DNA of 64,000 nt from Diplolepis rosae (Eukaryota > Arthropoda > Insecta > Hymenoptera > Diplolepididae). Below, piece by piece: positions 44,825 to 57,381 of the stretch; the stretch's first letter is position 1; the number at the start of each line of letters is the position of its first letter. The stretch spans positions 10,912,001-10,976,000 of the forward strand of contig JAPYXD010000704.1 of assembly GCA_030998225.1 (NCBI GenBank), read 5' to 3'. Under the pieces are notes generated by a model. That model was not told where the DNA came from and searched no databases. It saw nothing but the letters and a program-made list of their open reading frames with translations. Made by a program: the position numbers and the translations under genes.

Positions 44825-45720
44825 AAAAAAGTTTATTTTGCGAGTGTGAAGTTTGATATCCGAGAAAAGCGAGGGCAAGAATCACACGAGTAAAATAAAT
44901 GTTTTTCCTGTGTTGCACATGATTTTTTTCTAATGGGGGTCGAAGAAACGGATTTGTGTGCCCCGAGGTGTGCAAAAAATGCAATATATGACCCGCTAGT
45001 GGAAAAAATATTTTTGTAGATAGAACTAAATGCTGTAAGGTGGGAAAGAATATTTTCTTTGCTTTAAAAATGTTAATCGTGATAAATGGACATTTATTAA
45101 TTTATGTAATCATAATTGGAATTAATTTTTATTTAAAAATAATTTCATCGGTGTAATTTCATTAATCTGAATCAACTTAAATCAATCTTTTTCTGCTAGC
45201 GGGTCATAAAGTTCATTTTATTGCCCTATGCAGGGCAAAAACGTCCATTTTTTGACCCCCTAGAAAAAAAAACGTGTGCATCACGAGAAAATATTTATTT
45301 TGCGAGTCTGAAGTTTGATATCCGAGAAAAACGAGGGGAAAAATCACACGAGTAAAATAAATGTTTTTCCTGTGTTGCACATGATTTTTTTCTACTGGGG
45401 GTCAAAGAAATGGATTTGTGTGCCCCGAGGTGTGCAAAAAATGCAATTTATGACCCGCTAGTGAAGAAAATATTTTTGTAGATAGAACTAAATGCTGTAA
45501 GGTGGGAAAGAATATTTTCTTTAATTAATATAATTATAATTGGAATTAATTTTTAATTAAAAATAATCTTATCGGTGAAATTTCATTAATCTGAATCAAC
45601 TTAAATCAAACTTTTTCTGCTAGCGGGTCATAAAGTGCATTTTATTGCCCTATGGAGAGCAAACATGTCCATTTTTTGACCCCCTAAAAAAACGCGTACA
45701 TCACGAGAAAATATTTATTT
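44825..45720 (+). repeat. N-family repeat, tandem duplication of about 462 bp
   Basis: CGAGTGTGAAGTTTGATATC at 44841 and CGAGTCTGAAGTTTGATATC at 45303. The second unit lacks about 30 bases. Both contain TATGACCCGCTAGTG and GCTAGCGGGTCATAAAG in opposite orientation. Confidence 0.9.
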
Positions 45721-45794
45721 TTTATTTATTATACTAAAGTCAATCTAATACTACATGCATTTTGTTTTAGTTACAACATTTTTTTCTCTGCACT

Positions 45795-46088
45795 GAGAAA
45801 AATATTTGTTTGATTCAGAAAACTCATTCTTTTATTATACGGCCAAACAATTGCTTGTTTGATTCAAACAAATTCTTTGTTTAACAATTTTTGTTTGATT
45901 TAAACAAATATTTTATTCCAAATTTGTAAGCTTTTTGTTAGCTGTTTGTTTGGCCAGATTTGTTTAAAATCACTAAAATTCTTGTTTGGATTTTGTTTGT
46001 TTGTCCACATTTGTTTCATTTAAAAATAAATTTTGTTTGAATTAAATTTTTTTATTTAGTTAAAATTGTATTTGTTTAGCTCAAGAGG
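45795..46088. mobile_element. TTTGATTCAAA-word MITE, right end unclear
   Basis: Begins CACTGAGAAAAATATTTG; the interior is TTGTTTGATTCAAACAAA words. Confidence 0.65.
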
Positions 46089-46100
46089 AAAAAGTATATA

Positions 46101-46375
46101 CACAGAAAAAAACTTAAATCAAAGAAATATAACACTGAATTCGTCCTACGAAATATTCTTTAGATTAGGACCCAGAAAACAGTTTCTTTGATATACGGTC
46201 AAAGAAAAAATTTCTTTAAATTGAAAAAAATGTTGTTGAACCAAAAAAATTTTCTTTAATGTAAACAAATCTTTTTCTTTGAATTCATAAAACTTTCTTT
46301 AATTGAAAGAAATTTTTTCTTTGACCCTATATCAAAGAAATGTTTCTTTGATTCAAAGAAACTGTTTTGTCAGTG
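46101..46375. mobile_element. TTTGATTCAAA-word MITE
   Basis: TA at 46099-46100, start CACAGAAAAAAACTTAAATC, end AAACTGTTTTGTCAGTG; interior CTTTGATTCAAAGAAA words. Confidence 0.8.
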
Positions 46376-46686
46376 CGTCAGCGCCTTAGCGCGGATGCAT
46401 TGCACACTTCTTTGCCAAGTTTATTTGTCCGAATTGAACAAATAATCTTATTGTTTATAATAAATTATCATTAAGCCAACTCTTTCGAACAATTTCAAAA
46501 AATCATTTATTTGAATCAAACAAATCATCTCGAACAAATGCTGATGGAAAAAGTCTTACTAAACGAAAAGTATTGCATAGAAAATTATTCAGATTTTATA
46601 ATATTAAAGAGCGACATTGAATTAATCGGAAGCGATCTTAATCTCGAAAATAATTTTTGTACCCTAAGGTTCCTTTTCTCAGATCA

Positions 46687-47297
46687 CACTGAGAAAACTG
46701 GACTGTCAAACTTTGAGTGTCAAAATGTAGATAGTCAGTTTGAACTTCTAGATAGTACAACACTTTCTCCGAAATTTTTTCTTTTTGGTCAGGGAGACAC
46801 TCATTTGATATTCTACTTAACTGTTACCAGAGGGTCAGAATCACTATAAAGAGTGTCGATTGGTGAAATACGCGCCAAAATTGTAAAGTCACGTGGGTTC
46901 GCCTATTTTTCCTCCAATATCACCAGCGTGGACTCTAACCTCATTGCCGGTTTCGCGTCCTTTACGTGTTAAAGTGTCACGAGGGTTATTTTTGCCAATT
47001 AATTGCTGAGTACCTATTTTACTTGCTATAATAACATAATAATTGTGAAAGCTTAAATGTAATAGTTTTGAGGTTAGCCATAGAGGTAGATTATAGTCTA
47101 TTTTTCCCTCTTCGATAATCTATTTTTCTCTCTGCGATGATCAACTTTTCCCTCTAAAGTTTTCAAGTTGACCATCTTATTTTGACAATTCACAGGTAAT
47201 AAGTTACACTATCTAGAAGGCTGTCCTATAGTTTAACCTCAAATATAGTCTGCTTCACCCTCCAAATGTTTAGGTTGACACTCCAGTTTTCTCAGTG
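46687..47297. mobile_element. MITE with GTGTCAA word
   Basis: Ends CACTGAGAAAACTGGACTG and the complement of CACTGAGAAAACTGGAGTG; flanks are CA on both sides. The interior words are TTTGAGTGTCAA and TAGATAGT; the middle (46850-47060) is unique and GC-richer. Confidence 0.83.
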
Positions 47298-48015
47298 CAC
47301 GTGCGAAACGTATTTAACCGCTACTATTTTTTAATCAAGAAAATACATATTTTATATTTGCTGAAATCAAGCAAATTCTTGGTCAATCAAAATAAATGAC
47401 TGTCTTAAATTTATGATAATTAGCTAAAAACAATCTAACCCGTAATTTGCTATCAGTTGGAATATGCTGCTGGAAATACGGAGGTAATTTAGTCACTAGA
47501 TTGGAGACCATAAAGCTTACGATTTAATTCATGTCACGTAGCAAATTTGTTCGGAGAGTGTATGTGTGTTTTCCCAAGACGCGGTGCGAAAAAGAAGCAT
47601 GGTAGAAATAAGTTTCGTACGCATTACTACAACTAGGGAAAGATGAAGAAAGGAAAAAGGAGAGGAAGAGAAATGCAAGAGAAAGAGAGAGAAATATGAG
47701 GAAGGAGTCAGATCGCAGATAGAAGCAACCGTAAAGTTGGTTTCTTGAATATTTTATGCCGTTTCTGCGAATGCGGGGAGGGGAACATTCATCTTGAGGT
47801 TTGAGAGCCGTTGAAAAACGGGTCGGGTAATTAGCGAGGAATATGGCGAAAAAAATGTCTGCTGAGTGTGAAAAGAATCGTAGTATTCGCGCGGAGAAAA
47901 CGGTGCAGGAAAGATCCACTAGCGGACAAATAAAAGTTTACTCGACCTCTTGTGCTATCGTAAAAAAATCCAACTTTTCCTTCCTTCTCTCTCCTTAAGG
48001 TAAGTTGTGCCAAAA
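47298..48015. other. No gene seen; purine-rich tract at 47635-47710
   Basis: The minus-strand 131-codon frame is low complexity (Phe/Leu/Ser-rich opposite the purine tract) and has no domain. Confidence 0.5.
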
Positions 48016-48019
48016 ATCA

Positions 48020-48560
48020 GGTCTGGAAAAAAAGTTTTTCTGTGATTTTAAGACAAAACAATATTATCATTCGTGTCTTATAAAAGAAAAGACTTTATTT
48101 TTATGAAAAAAACTTAAAACTTACGAAAAATAATTTTTTTATTAATGTTTTTTGTAATAAATCGTTTCCTTACTTCCGATTTTTACCAATTTTATGAAAA
48201 CTAATGGATTTTCATAAATCATGACTTCTTTTTTCATGGAAAATATTCTTTACAACTTCTGTTTCTGATTTTGAAAGTAAAGTTTTTAGTGGCTGGAATC
48301 ATTAAAAAATTATTTTTAAAATAACTATATTTGAAGATTTTATTCTTTATTTTCAAAATTGGAAACTATGGAGTTGTAGAGAATATTTTCGCTCAAAAAA
48401 TAAGTTATGATTCATAAAAATCCAATCATTCCTAAAAGATTGTTATGAAGCGATAGTAAGAAAAAATTTCATTGTAAAAAATATTGTTTGAAGTATTATT
48501 ATTCGTAAGTTAGAAATTTTGTTTTTTATAAAGAATATTTTTTCTTCCATAAGACACGAC
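48020..48560. mobile_element. FB-A foldback
   Basis: Arms about 48130-48310 and 48350-48500 are inverted (TTGTAGAGAATATTTT against AAAATATTCTTTACAAC). Copies at 17960-18660, 54418-55668 and 56530-56890. Confidence 0.82.
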
Positions 48561-49179
48561 TGATAATGTCATTTTGAGTGAATTTTGAGATTTAAATAAA
48601 ATACACAAATATAGGTCTATCTGGTCATAAATGTTGATAATTATAAGATAAGTTTTTTTCAAAGAAATTTTTTTTTTCATCTTTATATACAATTATCACC
48701 AGACAGACTTGCCTTAGTGCATTTTATTTACTCTCGCTAATTTTCAACTTGTTATCTCACTTTTTATAGAAACGAGGTTATACAAATTGAAAATTCTGTT
48801 AAGGTAGGAATCTATTCACATGATTCAGTTGGTCCATGGCCTCAACTCTCACTTTCTATTCCTTAATTGCCTACTCCCGTATTCTACTCGTGTCTATTTA
48901 ATAGATATTCTATTTATACAAAATTTCTTTATAGAAATTTTTAAAAGTTTGAAGAAAAGATTTCATTGCTTTCTCGAATGAAAAGCAAATCCACATGGAA
49001 TTATCTTTGAAAGAATCTAGGTGAAGCAAACATGTATGTTTTATCAAAATAGAACGCAATATCTGCATTCGATATTTTTATTACAAATTCTTGACACACT
49101 CATTAAACATATTTTTTAACAAATTTTCCTATACCACATTTAATTTAAATTTCCTTCATCGATAACATAAAAATAGGAT
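48561..49179. other. No gene seen
   Basis: AT-rich; TCAGTTGGTCCATGGCCTCAA at 48825 recalls the T family. Confidence 0.45.
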
Positions 49180-49560
49180 TTTTGCTACTAGCGGGTTATA
49201 AAGTGAATTTTATTGTCCCGTGTGCGGGCAAACAATAGTATATTTTGCAACTAGGGAAAAAAAATTTATTTTGCGAATGTGAAGTTCGATGCCCGAGCAA
49301 AACGAGGGTAACAACCACCCGAGTAAAATGGATTTTTTTCTCTGTTCGCACATGATTTTTTTTCAACGATGGAGCCATAAAATCCACTTTATGGCCCGCT
49401 AGTAGAAAAAATGCATTTTCTGACCCCGTAGTAGAAAAAAAATCGTATGCGACACGGAAAAAACATTAAATTTACTTGTTTGGTTGTTTCGCTCAAACTT
49501 CACATTCGGAAAATAACTTTTTTTTCCCTAGTTGCACAATATACTATATTTCTGCTCATA
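49180..49560. repeat. N-family repeat
   Basis: CTAGCGGGTTATAAAG near the left and TATGGCCCGCTAGTAG in the middle, with GCAACTAGGGAAAAAAA and its complement at the sides. Confidence 0.8.
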
Positions 49561-49669
49561 AAATTATAGGCAGATTTGTAACTTCCATTTTGGATGCGTT
49601 TTCTTTAATATTTCTATTCTTCGCTAATAAGTATGTAGGATAAGTAAAGTAAATAATCAATATAGCAAA

Positions 49670-50024
49670 TTCTTGAAAAACTATAAAGACATGGGTGATA
49701 AGGTTATGATTATTACTTTTTCGGTTTTGATCACTTCTAAATTATTTAAAACTGAAAATTATATATTTATATATATTATATAATTATATATATATCATTT
49801 CAATTATTGCGATCATTTTTCATAAAAATACATGTTTACAAATGAATATTTCTCGATTAAAAATATAAAACTGCAAAATAATTTTTTTTTCATAGAAAGG
49901 GAAGGAAAAAATAGAATTGAATTATGCCGGAAATTTTCACTTTTAAATAAATTTTGAAGTAATCAAGACCGGAAAAGTAATAAACATAACCTTATCACCC
50001 ATGTTTTTATAGTTTTTCAAGAAT
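49670..50024. repeat. Short foldback
   Basis: ACATGGGTGATAAGGTTATG at about 49689 pairs with CATAACCTTATCACCCATGT at about 49985. Arms of about 90 bp flank a spacer with a TA microsatellite. Confidence 0.88.
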
Positions 50025-51449
50025 CTGCGATATTTAGGAAAAAATGATTTTAAATGAGAAATATAATTTCAATAATTTGTAATTATAGTTAAGTCACGAT
50101 ACTTAATTACTGTTAACGTTTCTGTTCATCTTATTAAAGGGAAATTCTTTTTGGATTTCAAGCTCATGAGATTTTCTGAAAAGTTTCGATAATTTACAGT
50201 CGAGTTGAAAGTTATAGAGGAGCCGACTTAAAACCGTAGAAATTGCATTTGATATTTTCTAGCAGATTTCTGATTAAATGTCTACTTATTTAATTAGTTC
50301 CGCTTTTATACAGTATTACTTATCTGTCAAGCCATCGATTTCATTCTAGAATTCTTTTTCGCTTATCCTTGCTTTTTTTTTATGTCGCGTTTGTCTCGCT
50401 CAAAAAAGTAATCAATTTCTCTCTCTCACTCTTTCTTGTTGTTTTCTCCCTGTCCTCTTTCTTTCCACTGTCTCGCGTCTTATCGATAACACAAACACAC
50501 TAAGTTTACTTTATTAGCTTGCAGTTCTGATATCCTGTTGTTTACAAAACTAAAACAAAAATATATAATAAATAACGTGACTCTATCGTACACTGCTCGT
50601 CTTCAAGCAATTGAGTTTAAATTGAATTGCCTTTTTACACTCTCAGAGTCTTTCCAAATTGTCACTTGATTATATTTTCTGGAATTTTCAGATTTATAGT
50701 GGATAGTGATTTCCCAATTATAGCACTCCAAATTATTTATCACGCAAAATCAGCTGTCCTACAGGTTTTTGGGTCGCTGTTTATCATTCTAGAATCAGAT
50801 TTTTTAAATTTTAAATGATTGATTTAATATTAATATGATAATAAAATATATTTAAATCAACATGGAACCCAGTTAAGGGCATGTGATACTTAGGAAATTA
50901 GGAAATGTTATTGATTTTAGGTTTCTATATGTTTGTGTCTAAGGTACATAAAAATTGACACTGTTGCATAACTTTTGTCCAAAAAATGAACACACGCTGC
51001 ATTGATCATACTTTTTTGAACATTTTAAAATGTATTGGAATTTTTATTCATTAACAGATAATGTAGCATTTCACGAAATCAAAAATTCGAATAAATCTAG
51101 TTCTTATGTTTTCCGTCTGACATATAATTTTAACCCCATATTATTTTACTACGACCTATTATATGGGAGATGGAAATGGTCCATGATTGGTAAAAACTTT
51201 GTTGCGTAGTTTACGAATGGACCTTTACTGAAAATCATGAATGAGGTAACTACCTCTTAAATCTCGGTAACGATGATCATGAAAGTCAGCGGGTCGCGGC
51301 CAAAACCGATTGCCTGTAAAAATAATATCTTATGATAATGGCATATCCAGAAGGGTGTAACGCCCCCCATTCTTTCGACAATATCTTCGCATCGTCGATA
51401 GAGGTCTCCTTTTTGTTTTATGCTCCGTGTGCAGAGAGCATACAACTTG
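50025..51449. other. No gene seen
   Basis: 50395-50475 is pyrimidine-rich. 51120-51440 has moderate GC and looks unique. Confidence 0.5.
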
Positions 51450-51573
51450 CCCCCCCCCCCCCCCCGACATTCTGGGACACTATTATCGTAAGATACTGTA
51501 CGTATATATGTATGCAACCAAGAGTTTTAGGGTAGGAAACGGTGTCAGTAGAAGAGAGGGGGGGGGGGGGGGG
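51450..51573. repeat. Paired homopolymers: 16 C and 16 G
   Basis: A run of 16 C at 51450-51465 and 16 G at 51558-51573, 92 bases apart, could pair as a hairpin stem. Lengths may be inexact in the read data. Confidence 0.9.
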
Positions 51574-51903
51574 TAGTAAAGACAGGAGGAATATTTTTAC
51601 GCTCGATAAACTCGAGAAGGCCGCTAAGTATCGCAGGACCTTCGAATTTTTCAGAGGACCCGAGGTCCACCACAGTGGAACTTTGCGATTTTACGATATG
51701 GACTCTCTTTTTTTTTTGTATAATATGTAGACGGAGAAACATTTTATAGCAATATATGTTTTACTTTATGATGTTAATTGTAAAAAATATTAAGGATCTA
51801 GAGAAAACCGGGGTGCAATGGTAATTATTCCTAGCAAACTGGGAATTTTTCCTAGTTAAAATACTGAGAATTCGAAAAATGATATGACCCACTCAGATAT
51901 TAA

Positions 51904-52440
51904 CAACGGGCGCAGTACTAGGCCCGCACTGCCAGATACAGGCGCGGTACTGGCAATCAGTACTGACACGTGCACTGACAAAATACGGAGGCGATAACAC
52001 ATTGCCAGTACTGGCCGAGTACTGACAGGCAGCGCGGGGTTTGTACGGACACGTAATTACTGGCTGACCAATACTTGAACCGTACTGGCAATCCAGTACT
52101 GGGTTCGGTCTGACTTTCACAACGGGCGCAGTACTACGCCCGCACTGCCAGATACAGGCGCGGTACTGGCAATCAGTACTGGCAATGTACTGGCAAAATT
52201 CGGAGACGATAACACGTTGCCAGTACTGGTAGAATACTGCCAGACAGTGTTGGGTTTATACGGACATGTAATTACTGGCTGGTCAGTACTTGAGTCGTAC
52301 TGGCAAACCAGTACTGGGATCGGTCTGACTTTCACAATGGGCGCGATAGTACGCCCGTACTGCCGGATACGGGCATGCCATTACTGGCTTAACAATACTT
52401 GAACTGTACTGGAAATCAGTATTGGTATAGTACAATACAA
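51904..52440 (+). repeat. 216-bp tandem repeat built from GTACTGGC words
   Basis: CAACGGGCGCAGTACTA starts at 51904 and 52120, and a variant at 52334 (periods 216 and 214). CAGTACTGGC, GTACTGGCAAT and CGCGGTACTGG fill each unit. Confidence 0.93.
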
Positions 52441-52639
52441 TATGGATTGGTCCGACTGGGGAAGCTTTAGCATAGATTATAGTAAAGTTTGATACAATCT
52501 ATGTTAGATTATGATATCGTTCATCTAAATTTCAGTATTCAGTAACAAAATTCTGCATTTAATGACCCCAAAACGAAATTTTTTAGTCAATTACTAACGA
52601 AGATATTGCGAAAAAAGTCAAGATTTCAAAGTTTTCTTG

Positions 52640-53125
52640 AATTGGACACAATTCTTGAAGCAATAAACACTCTTGGGGTTTTTTTAAAAATTTCAGCACC
52701 TATATGTATTTTTAAATTAAAAATTTTGAGTTTTTTGTGCATTTTTTTGACATTTTTTTGACTTTGTATAACTGCTTTGTTTCTCAACCAATTGTCATGA
52801 TTCTTTTTTTATTTTGTTCCTTTCAATGTGTAGCAGCTTTTTCGGTATGAAAAATAAGATAACATGACTGAAAAAAGTTACAAATAAATTAAAATTAAAA
52901 AATATATCCTAACATTTTATTTTATTTTCCATACCTAAAAAGTTGCTAACATTGTAAGGAATAAAATAAAAAAAGAAAGATTGTCCAAGAAACTCAAAAT
53001 TTTTAGTTTGAAAATACATAAAGGTGTTGGAATTTAAAAAAAAATCCCAAATCCTTTCTAAATAAAGGTACTAAACATAAAAAAAATTATATGGGAGCTC
53101 TAAACTAAAAAATAAAAATATGAAA
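52640..53125. mobile_element. FB-B foldback
   Basis: Arms about 52650-52860 and 52915-53125, centre near 52890; closely related to 33556-34806 but with a short spacer. Confidence 0.85.
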
Positions 53126-53373
53126 GGTCGTGGATCCCTATACGGTTAAAATTTAGAAAAACAAAGTTGTGAGAATGTAAAGGATTCTCATACTCGAAAA
53201 ATGGATTTTAGAAATCATAAAAATTGATAATATGAAAAAAATACAAATCGTTATTAAAAAATACATTAAAATTATTTTTTTAATTTCTTCCATAAATAAT
53301 TTCACAAATTTGAAGTTCTACAAATTTTTCGATCTGAGCTCAGATTTAGGCTGTAGTAGAAGAAAAAATATTT

Positions 53374-53440
53374 AAAGAATTTGAATTAATTTGCTTTATT
53401 TGCGATATAAGAGTTTGAAATTGTCTACGAGGACACTTTG
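53374..53440 (+). mobile_element. SINE tail fragment
   Basis: TATTTAAAGAATTTGAATTAA, then GATATAAGAGTTTGAAATTG and GTCTACGAGGACAC, the tail module only. Confidence 0.75.
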
Positions 53441-53934
53441 CTGAGTTAAGGCGCTTGGTGCCATGTTTGGGCCATTTTTTAATAAACTTTGCAACATTTT
53501 AGCGAAAAACCAAGATTGACGTTCTGTTGTGCTTGATTAATATTTTTAAAAGCCGTTTTCAAAATAAAAATCGGAATTACCTCTGCGGCAAGCAGACATT
53601 TTACAATTAATCGCATTAAATAAAGTAAAGTGTCAATAGCGCGGAAACGTATTATCTTAAAGTGTCCGTTTCTTTATACATTTAAAAAGCATAAAGTCTG
53701 CTACTTTTCCACCAAACCTCAACCTAAAAAGTTAAAAATTAACTGAGATATTAATTTGTTTAACAAAAGCTAAATTTCCCGGTTTTTCCGAATTTTCTCC
53801 GCTTCTAATTATCTAATCAGATCGAGCGACGGCTCATTTTGTTCGCAATTACATTACTGACATTCTACGTCAATCTAATTTTGAAATGAGTTAAAAAAAG
53901 TTAAAAAATATTCATTAATTCAAGAGTTATTCAA
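53441..53934. other. No gene seen
   Basis: AT-rich, no repeat recognised. Confidence 0.5.
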
Positions 53935-54846
53935 AATTTAAAAAAGCTTTGAATTTTTGCTTTTTTGGCAATATCTTCGTTAATAATGGACTAAAACATT
54001 TCGTTTGGGGGTCATTAAATGCAGAATTTTGTAACCTTCCATGTTATTCGAAGGAAACAATTCATTACTTGGTATTTTATAAATTAGTAGCTTTTATGTG
54101 AATGGTTAAAAACAAGTGCGGATGTTTACGACCGGAAAATTTAACCAAATCATAATCATCTTCAGGTTCAAGTCGGTTTTCTACAATATCATAGTTTCTG
54201 TTTGCAGAGCGTAATATCAGAAGGCGAGGAAGTAACGAAAATTAAATTTCTGCAGGGTTTAGTCTTTTATTACTTTTATGACCTGAAAGAATAGGAAATT
54301 GATCAAATATGAGTTTTTATATCTCATTTTTTAGATTTTAGCATTAGAGGTTAGTTTAAGAAGAAATCATATATCTAATAAAATTAGAATTTATGATCTG
54401 TGATAATATTAAATTAGTTCGTTCACAAATATTAGACCTCACGCAAAAATAGATAATTTTGCTTTGAAGAATAGCAATATTATTATTGAAGGGCTAATTT
54501 TGAAAGAGAAAAGTTTATTTTTCATGAAAAAAAATTGAAACATAAAAAAATAAATTTTATTAATAAATTTTATTTTTGCCCAAACTTATTTTCTTATCGT
54601 CTCGAGCCAAATTTTTAAAAATGATGCGATTATAATAAATCACGGTTCATTTTTTTAGGAAAAAGATTCTCTACAACTTGACCGTCTCCAATTTTTGAAA
54701 ATGACTTCTTTAATGGCTGAAATTATAAAAAAATAATTTTTCAAAACAAAATTTTTATAAACAAATTGCTGTATTTGATAATAATTAATTCAATTTCAGA
54801 AATAGGAAACGGGCATGTTGTAGAGAATCTTTTTCCTAAAAAAATT

Positions 54847-55329
54847 CAGGGTGGCCGCTTGACCGGGAAACCGGGAAAACCGGGAATTTTATGTGACCTG
54901 GAGAAACCGGGAAATGACCGGGAATTTTTTAAAATTTAAAAAAAAAAACGATTTCAATTTGTTGTAAATGCGTTACATAAAGTGATTTACTCATATATTA
55001 TAATATGCATTTCGAAATTCCCGCCTTGTGAAATGCGGCCGGGTGGACCGTACTTTCGGCTAGGAGATCAAGAAAAATATATTTCGTTCAACAATAACAT
55101 TCTATGATCTCATTACATTAACTACAATTAAGATATTTATATTAGGTTCAAAACCTTTGTATGTTCAGTATTGATGTTCAAAATATTAAATAAAAAATAT
55201 TTTAAAACTTTGAAAACTCATTGCATTAACTGTTATTCATTGGAAACTATTTTTTTAATGACTGGGAATAAATTTTCGATGACCGGGAAATGACAGGAAT
55301 TATTTTCGTCAATGAAAACGGTCACCCTG
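54847..55329. mobile_element. hAT-like MITE
   Basis: CAGGGTGGCCGC at the left and CGGTCACCCTG at the right are hAT-style ends. The GACCGGGAAACCGGGAAAA words inside are typical of this MITE type. The poly-A flank makes the 8-bp target duplication unclear. Confidence 0.83.
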
Positions 55330-55428
55330 AAAAATGAACCGTGATTTATTAGAATCGCATCATTTTTGAAAATTTGGCTCGAAGCGATAAGAAAATAAGT
55401 TTGGGCAAAAATAAAATTTATTAATAAA

Positions 55429-55522
55429 ATATTTAAAGAATTTGAAAATCTTTCTGTGGAAAAAATGACGCTTTCGACTGCGCTGGGATTCGAGCCCAGG
55501 TCTTTCGATTGCCGGTCGACTG
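55429..55522 (-). mobile_element. 5'-truncated SINE in a foldback arm
   Basis: Minus strand from CAGTCGACCGGCAATCG through the body. The 7-bp ATAAAAT on both sides is a target duplication, confirmed by the uninterrupted opposite arm near 54550. Confidence 0.9.
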
Positions 55523-55668
55523 ATAAAATTTGTTTTTTTTGTGTTTCAAATTTTTTTCATGAAAAATAATCTTTTCTCTTTCAACTTAGCCCTTCAATAA
55601 TAATATTGCTATTCTTGAAAGCAAAATTATCTATTTTTGCCTGAGGTCTAATTTTTGTGAACGAACTA

Positions 55669-56529
55669 CCTTAATGCAACGTCTGACTAAAGTCGGGTTG
55701 ATCCCCTGTGGAAAAATCTGTTCTGTTGGTATCATGATCTCTAACCTTTAACAAGATTCTAGAATCTTGATGAATAAAATATTTTATAGATAACCATCTG
55801 TATACTAGTGAGTACAATGCAGATGGCTACCCTTACAATATTTACGTAGAGATTACTATCTCTATTGTAAGTAGGTACAATAGAGATTGTAATTCGTAAA
55901 ATATTCTTTTTTTCAAATAGGGATAGGTATCTTGATAATAAGTCGGTAAAATATTTTTCTCTCTGTGGTATTTGCAGTTTGAACGTTTTAAAATTGCATG
56001 TTTCATTTATAGTACAATTCCGATAAGTTTCCAATTTTAAAGTTGTAAGGAAGGTAAATTATATGATATGAAAATAGAAAGTCCAACCCACTGCCTCGTA
56101 GTCCAAACAATTGTTTTTGAATTTGCATTGATGGGGGTATTAGTGTTTACTTGAGTCCATTTTGAAGGATATAATTTTCAATTTAAAAAAAAATAGAAGT
56201 CCACTCCGGGGATATCTTAGTGCTAAAAAAAGGGCAAACGAATTTATTAGAAAATTTCAACCACTTTCGAGAAATTACAGGAGATAGGCTGGACGCGTGT
56301 TTTTATTACTTTGTACGTTGATTAAAAATTGATTTTTTGTATCAATAAAAAACCGAGAAATTTTTTTTGTAGATTATTAGTTCCTGAAAAGAGGGAAAAA
56401 TATTAAATTGAAGAAAGACATCATGTTTTGAAAAAATGCTGTTCAGAATTTTTTTTTTTAATATAAAATTTTTGATTTCCGCTTTTTCGAAAATATACTT
56501 TTGCAAAAATGTGGGTTAATCCCTTATGC
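55669..56529. other. No gene seen
   Basis: 55759-56034 has a 91-codon minus frame without features. Otherwise AT-rich. Confidence 0.5.
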
Positions 56530-56890
56530 CATGCCACCCTTCATTCGTAATATCTTTTTTCCTCATTATCGCTTCTTACCAATTTTTCAAAAATGATTGA
56601 ATTTTCATAAATCATGGCTTATTTTTTCGGGAAAATATTCTCTACAACTTTACTATTATTCCAAATAATTATATTTTAGGATTCATTACTAATTTTCGAA
56701 ATTGGAAATCATAGAGTTGTAAAGAATATTTTCCTAGAAAAAGTAAGCCATGATTTATGAAAATTCAATTATTTTAAAAAAATTGGTATGAAGCGATAGT
56801 AAGGAAGAATTCTATTACAAAAAATATTATTAAAAGTATTATTTGTCGTAAGTTTTGAATTGTGTCCATAAGAAATAATGTTTTTTCGAT
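56530..56890. mobile_element. FB-A foldback
   Basis: Arms about 56560-56665 and 56705-56800 (CATAAATCATGGCTTATTTT against its near complement); closest to 18270-18640. Confidence 0.83.
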
Positions 56891-57349
56891 AACTACCTTA
56901 ATTACTTTAGTATTGAGTTTTTCACCAATAGTAAACAAGCTAATATGTACCTAAGTAAAGTTCGAATTCTTAATATCGTAGTTGTGCTATTGCTAAGTTT
57001 TCGTCTAGTATTTCGTGTCCCAAGAATTCCAATTTTGTGAAATCGCATGAAAATACTTGAAGAACATAATACCCAGGTACACTGAGAGTCTGGACTGTAG
57101 AAAAGTACATTTTATTCTTCTTTCCGAGGTTATGGCTTCTGGTAAGCAAGGCCATGTAGCAAAAGAAAATAAAGATGTTGCTAGATGAAATTCTCTTGCG
57201 TCTTAATCTCCAATTTAAGACGACGTTTCTGTTCCATCCAGAAAAATTTTCCAACATTTTAAACCAATTAATTTAATTGTTTAAATCTGCTTTTAAAATT
57301 TCATTAGAGGTAAATGTTGTATTTATAATACTTGGTACGTTTACATTGA
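56891..57349. other. No gene seen
   Basis: 57000-57260 looks unique with moderate GC; the minus 95-codon frame has no recognisable domain. Confidence 0.5.
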
Positions 57350-57381
57350 CTTTAGGGTCCATAAAGGAAGAAGTCTATTTA

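Larger units (their letters stand above)
52552..54031. mobile_element. Inverted repeat enclosing an FB-B foldback
   Basis: Arms of about 90 bp, 52552-52640 and 53935-54031 (TTTAATGACCCCAAAACGAA against TTCGTTTGGGGGTCATTAAA). Both sides then share ATATTGCGAAAAAAG-like words. Confidence 0.82.
54418..55668. mobile_element. FB-A-like foldback with nested hAT MITE and SINE
   Basis: Arms about 54418-54680 and 55330-55668 are inverted (AAAATAGATAATTTTGCTTT against its near complement). The second FB-A motif pair TTGTAGAGAATCTTTTTCC surrounds 54700-54840. The right half carries a hAT-like MITE and a SINE. Confidence 0.85.

Noticed and set aside
46511..46849. 112-codon plus-strand frame
   Set aside because: More than half lies in the left end of the MITE at 46687-47297 and no protein features are seen.
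47524..47919. 131-codon minus-strand frame
   Set aside because: Phe/Leu/Ser-rich stretch opposite a purine tract; no domain and no splice support.
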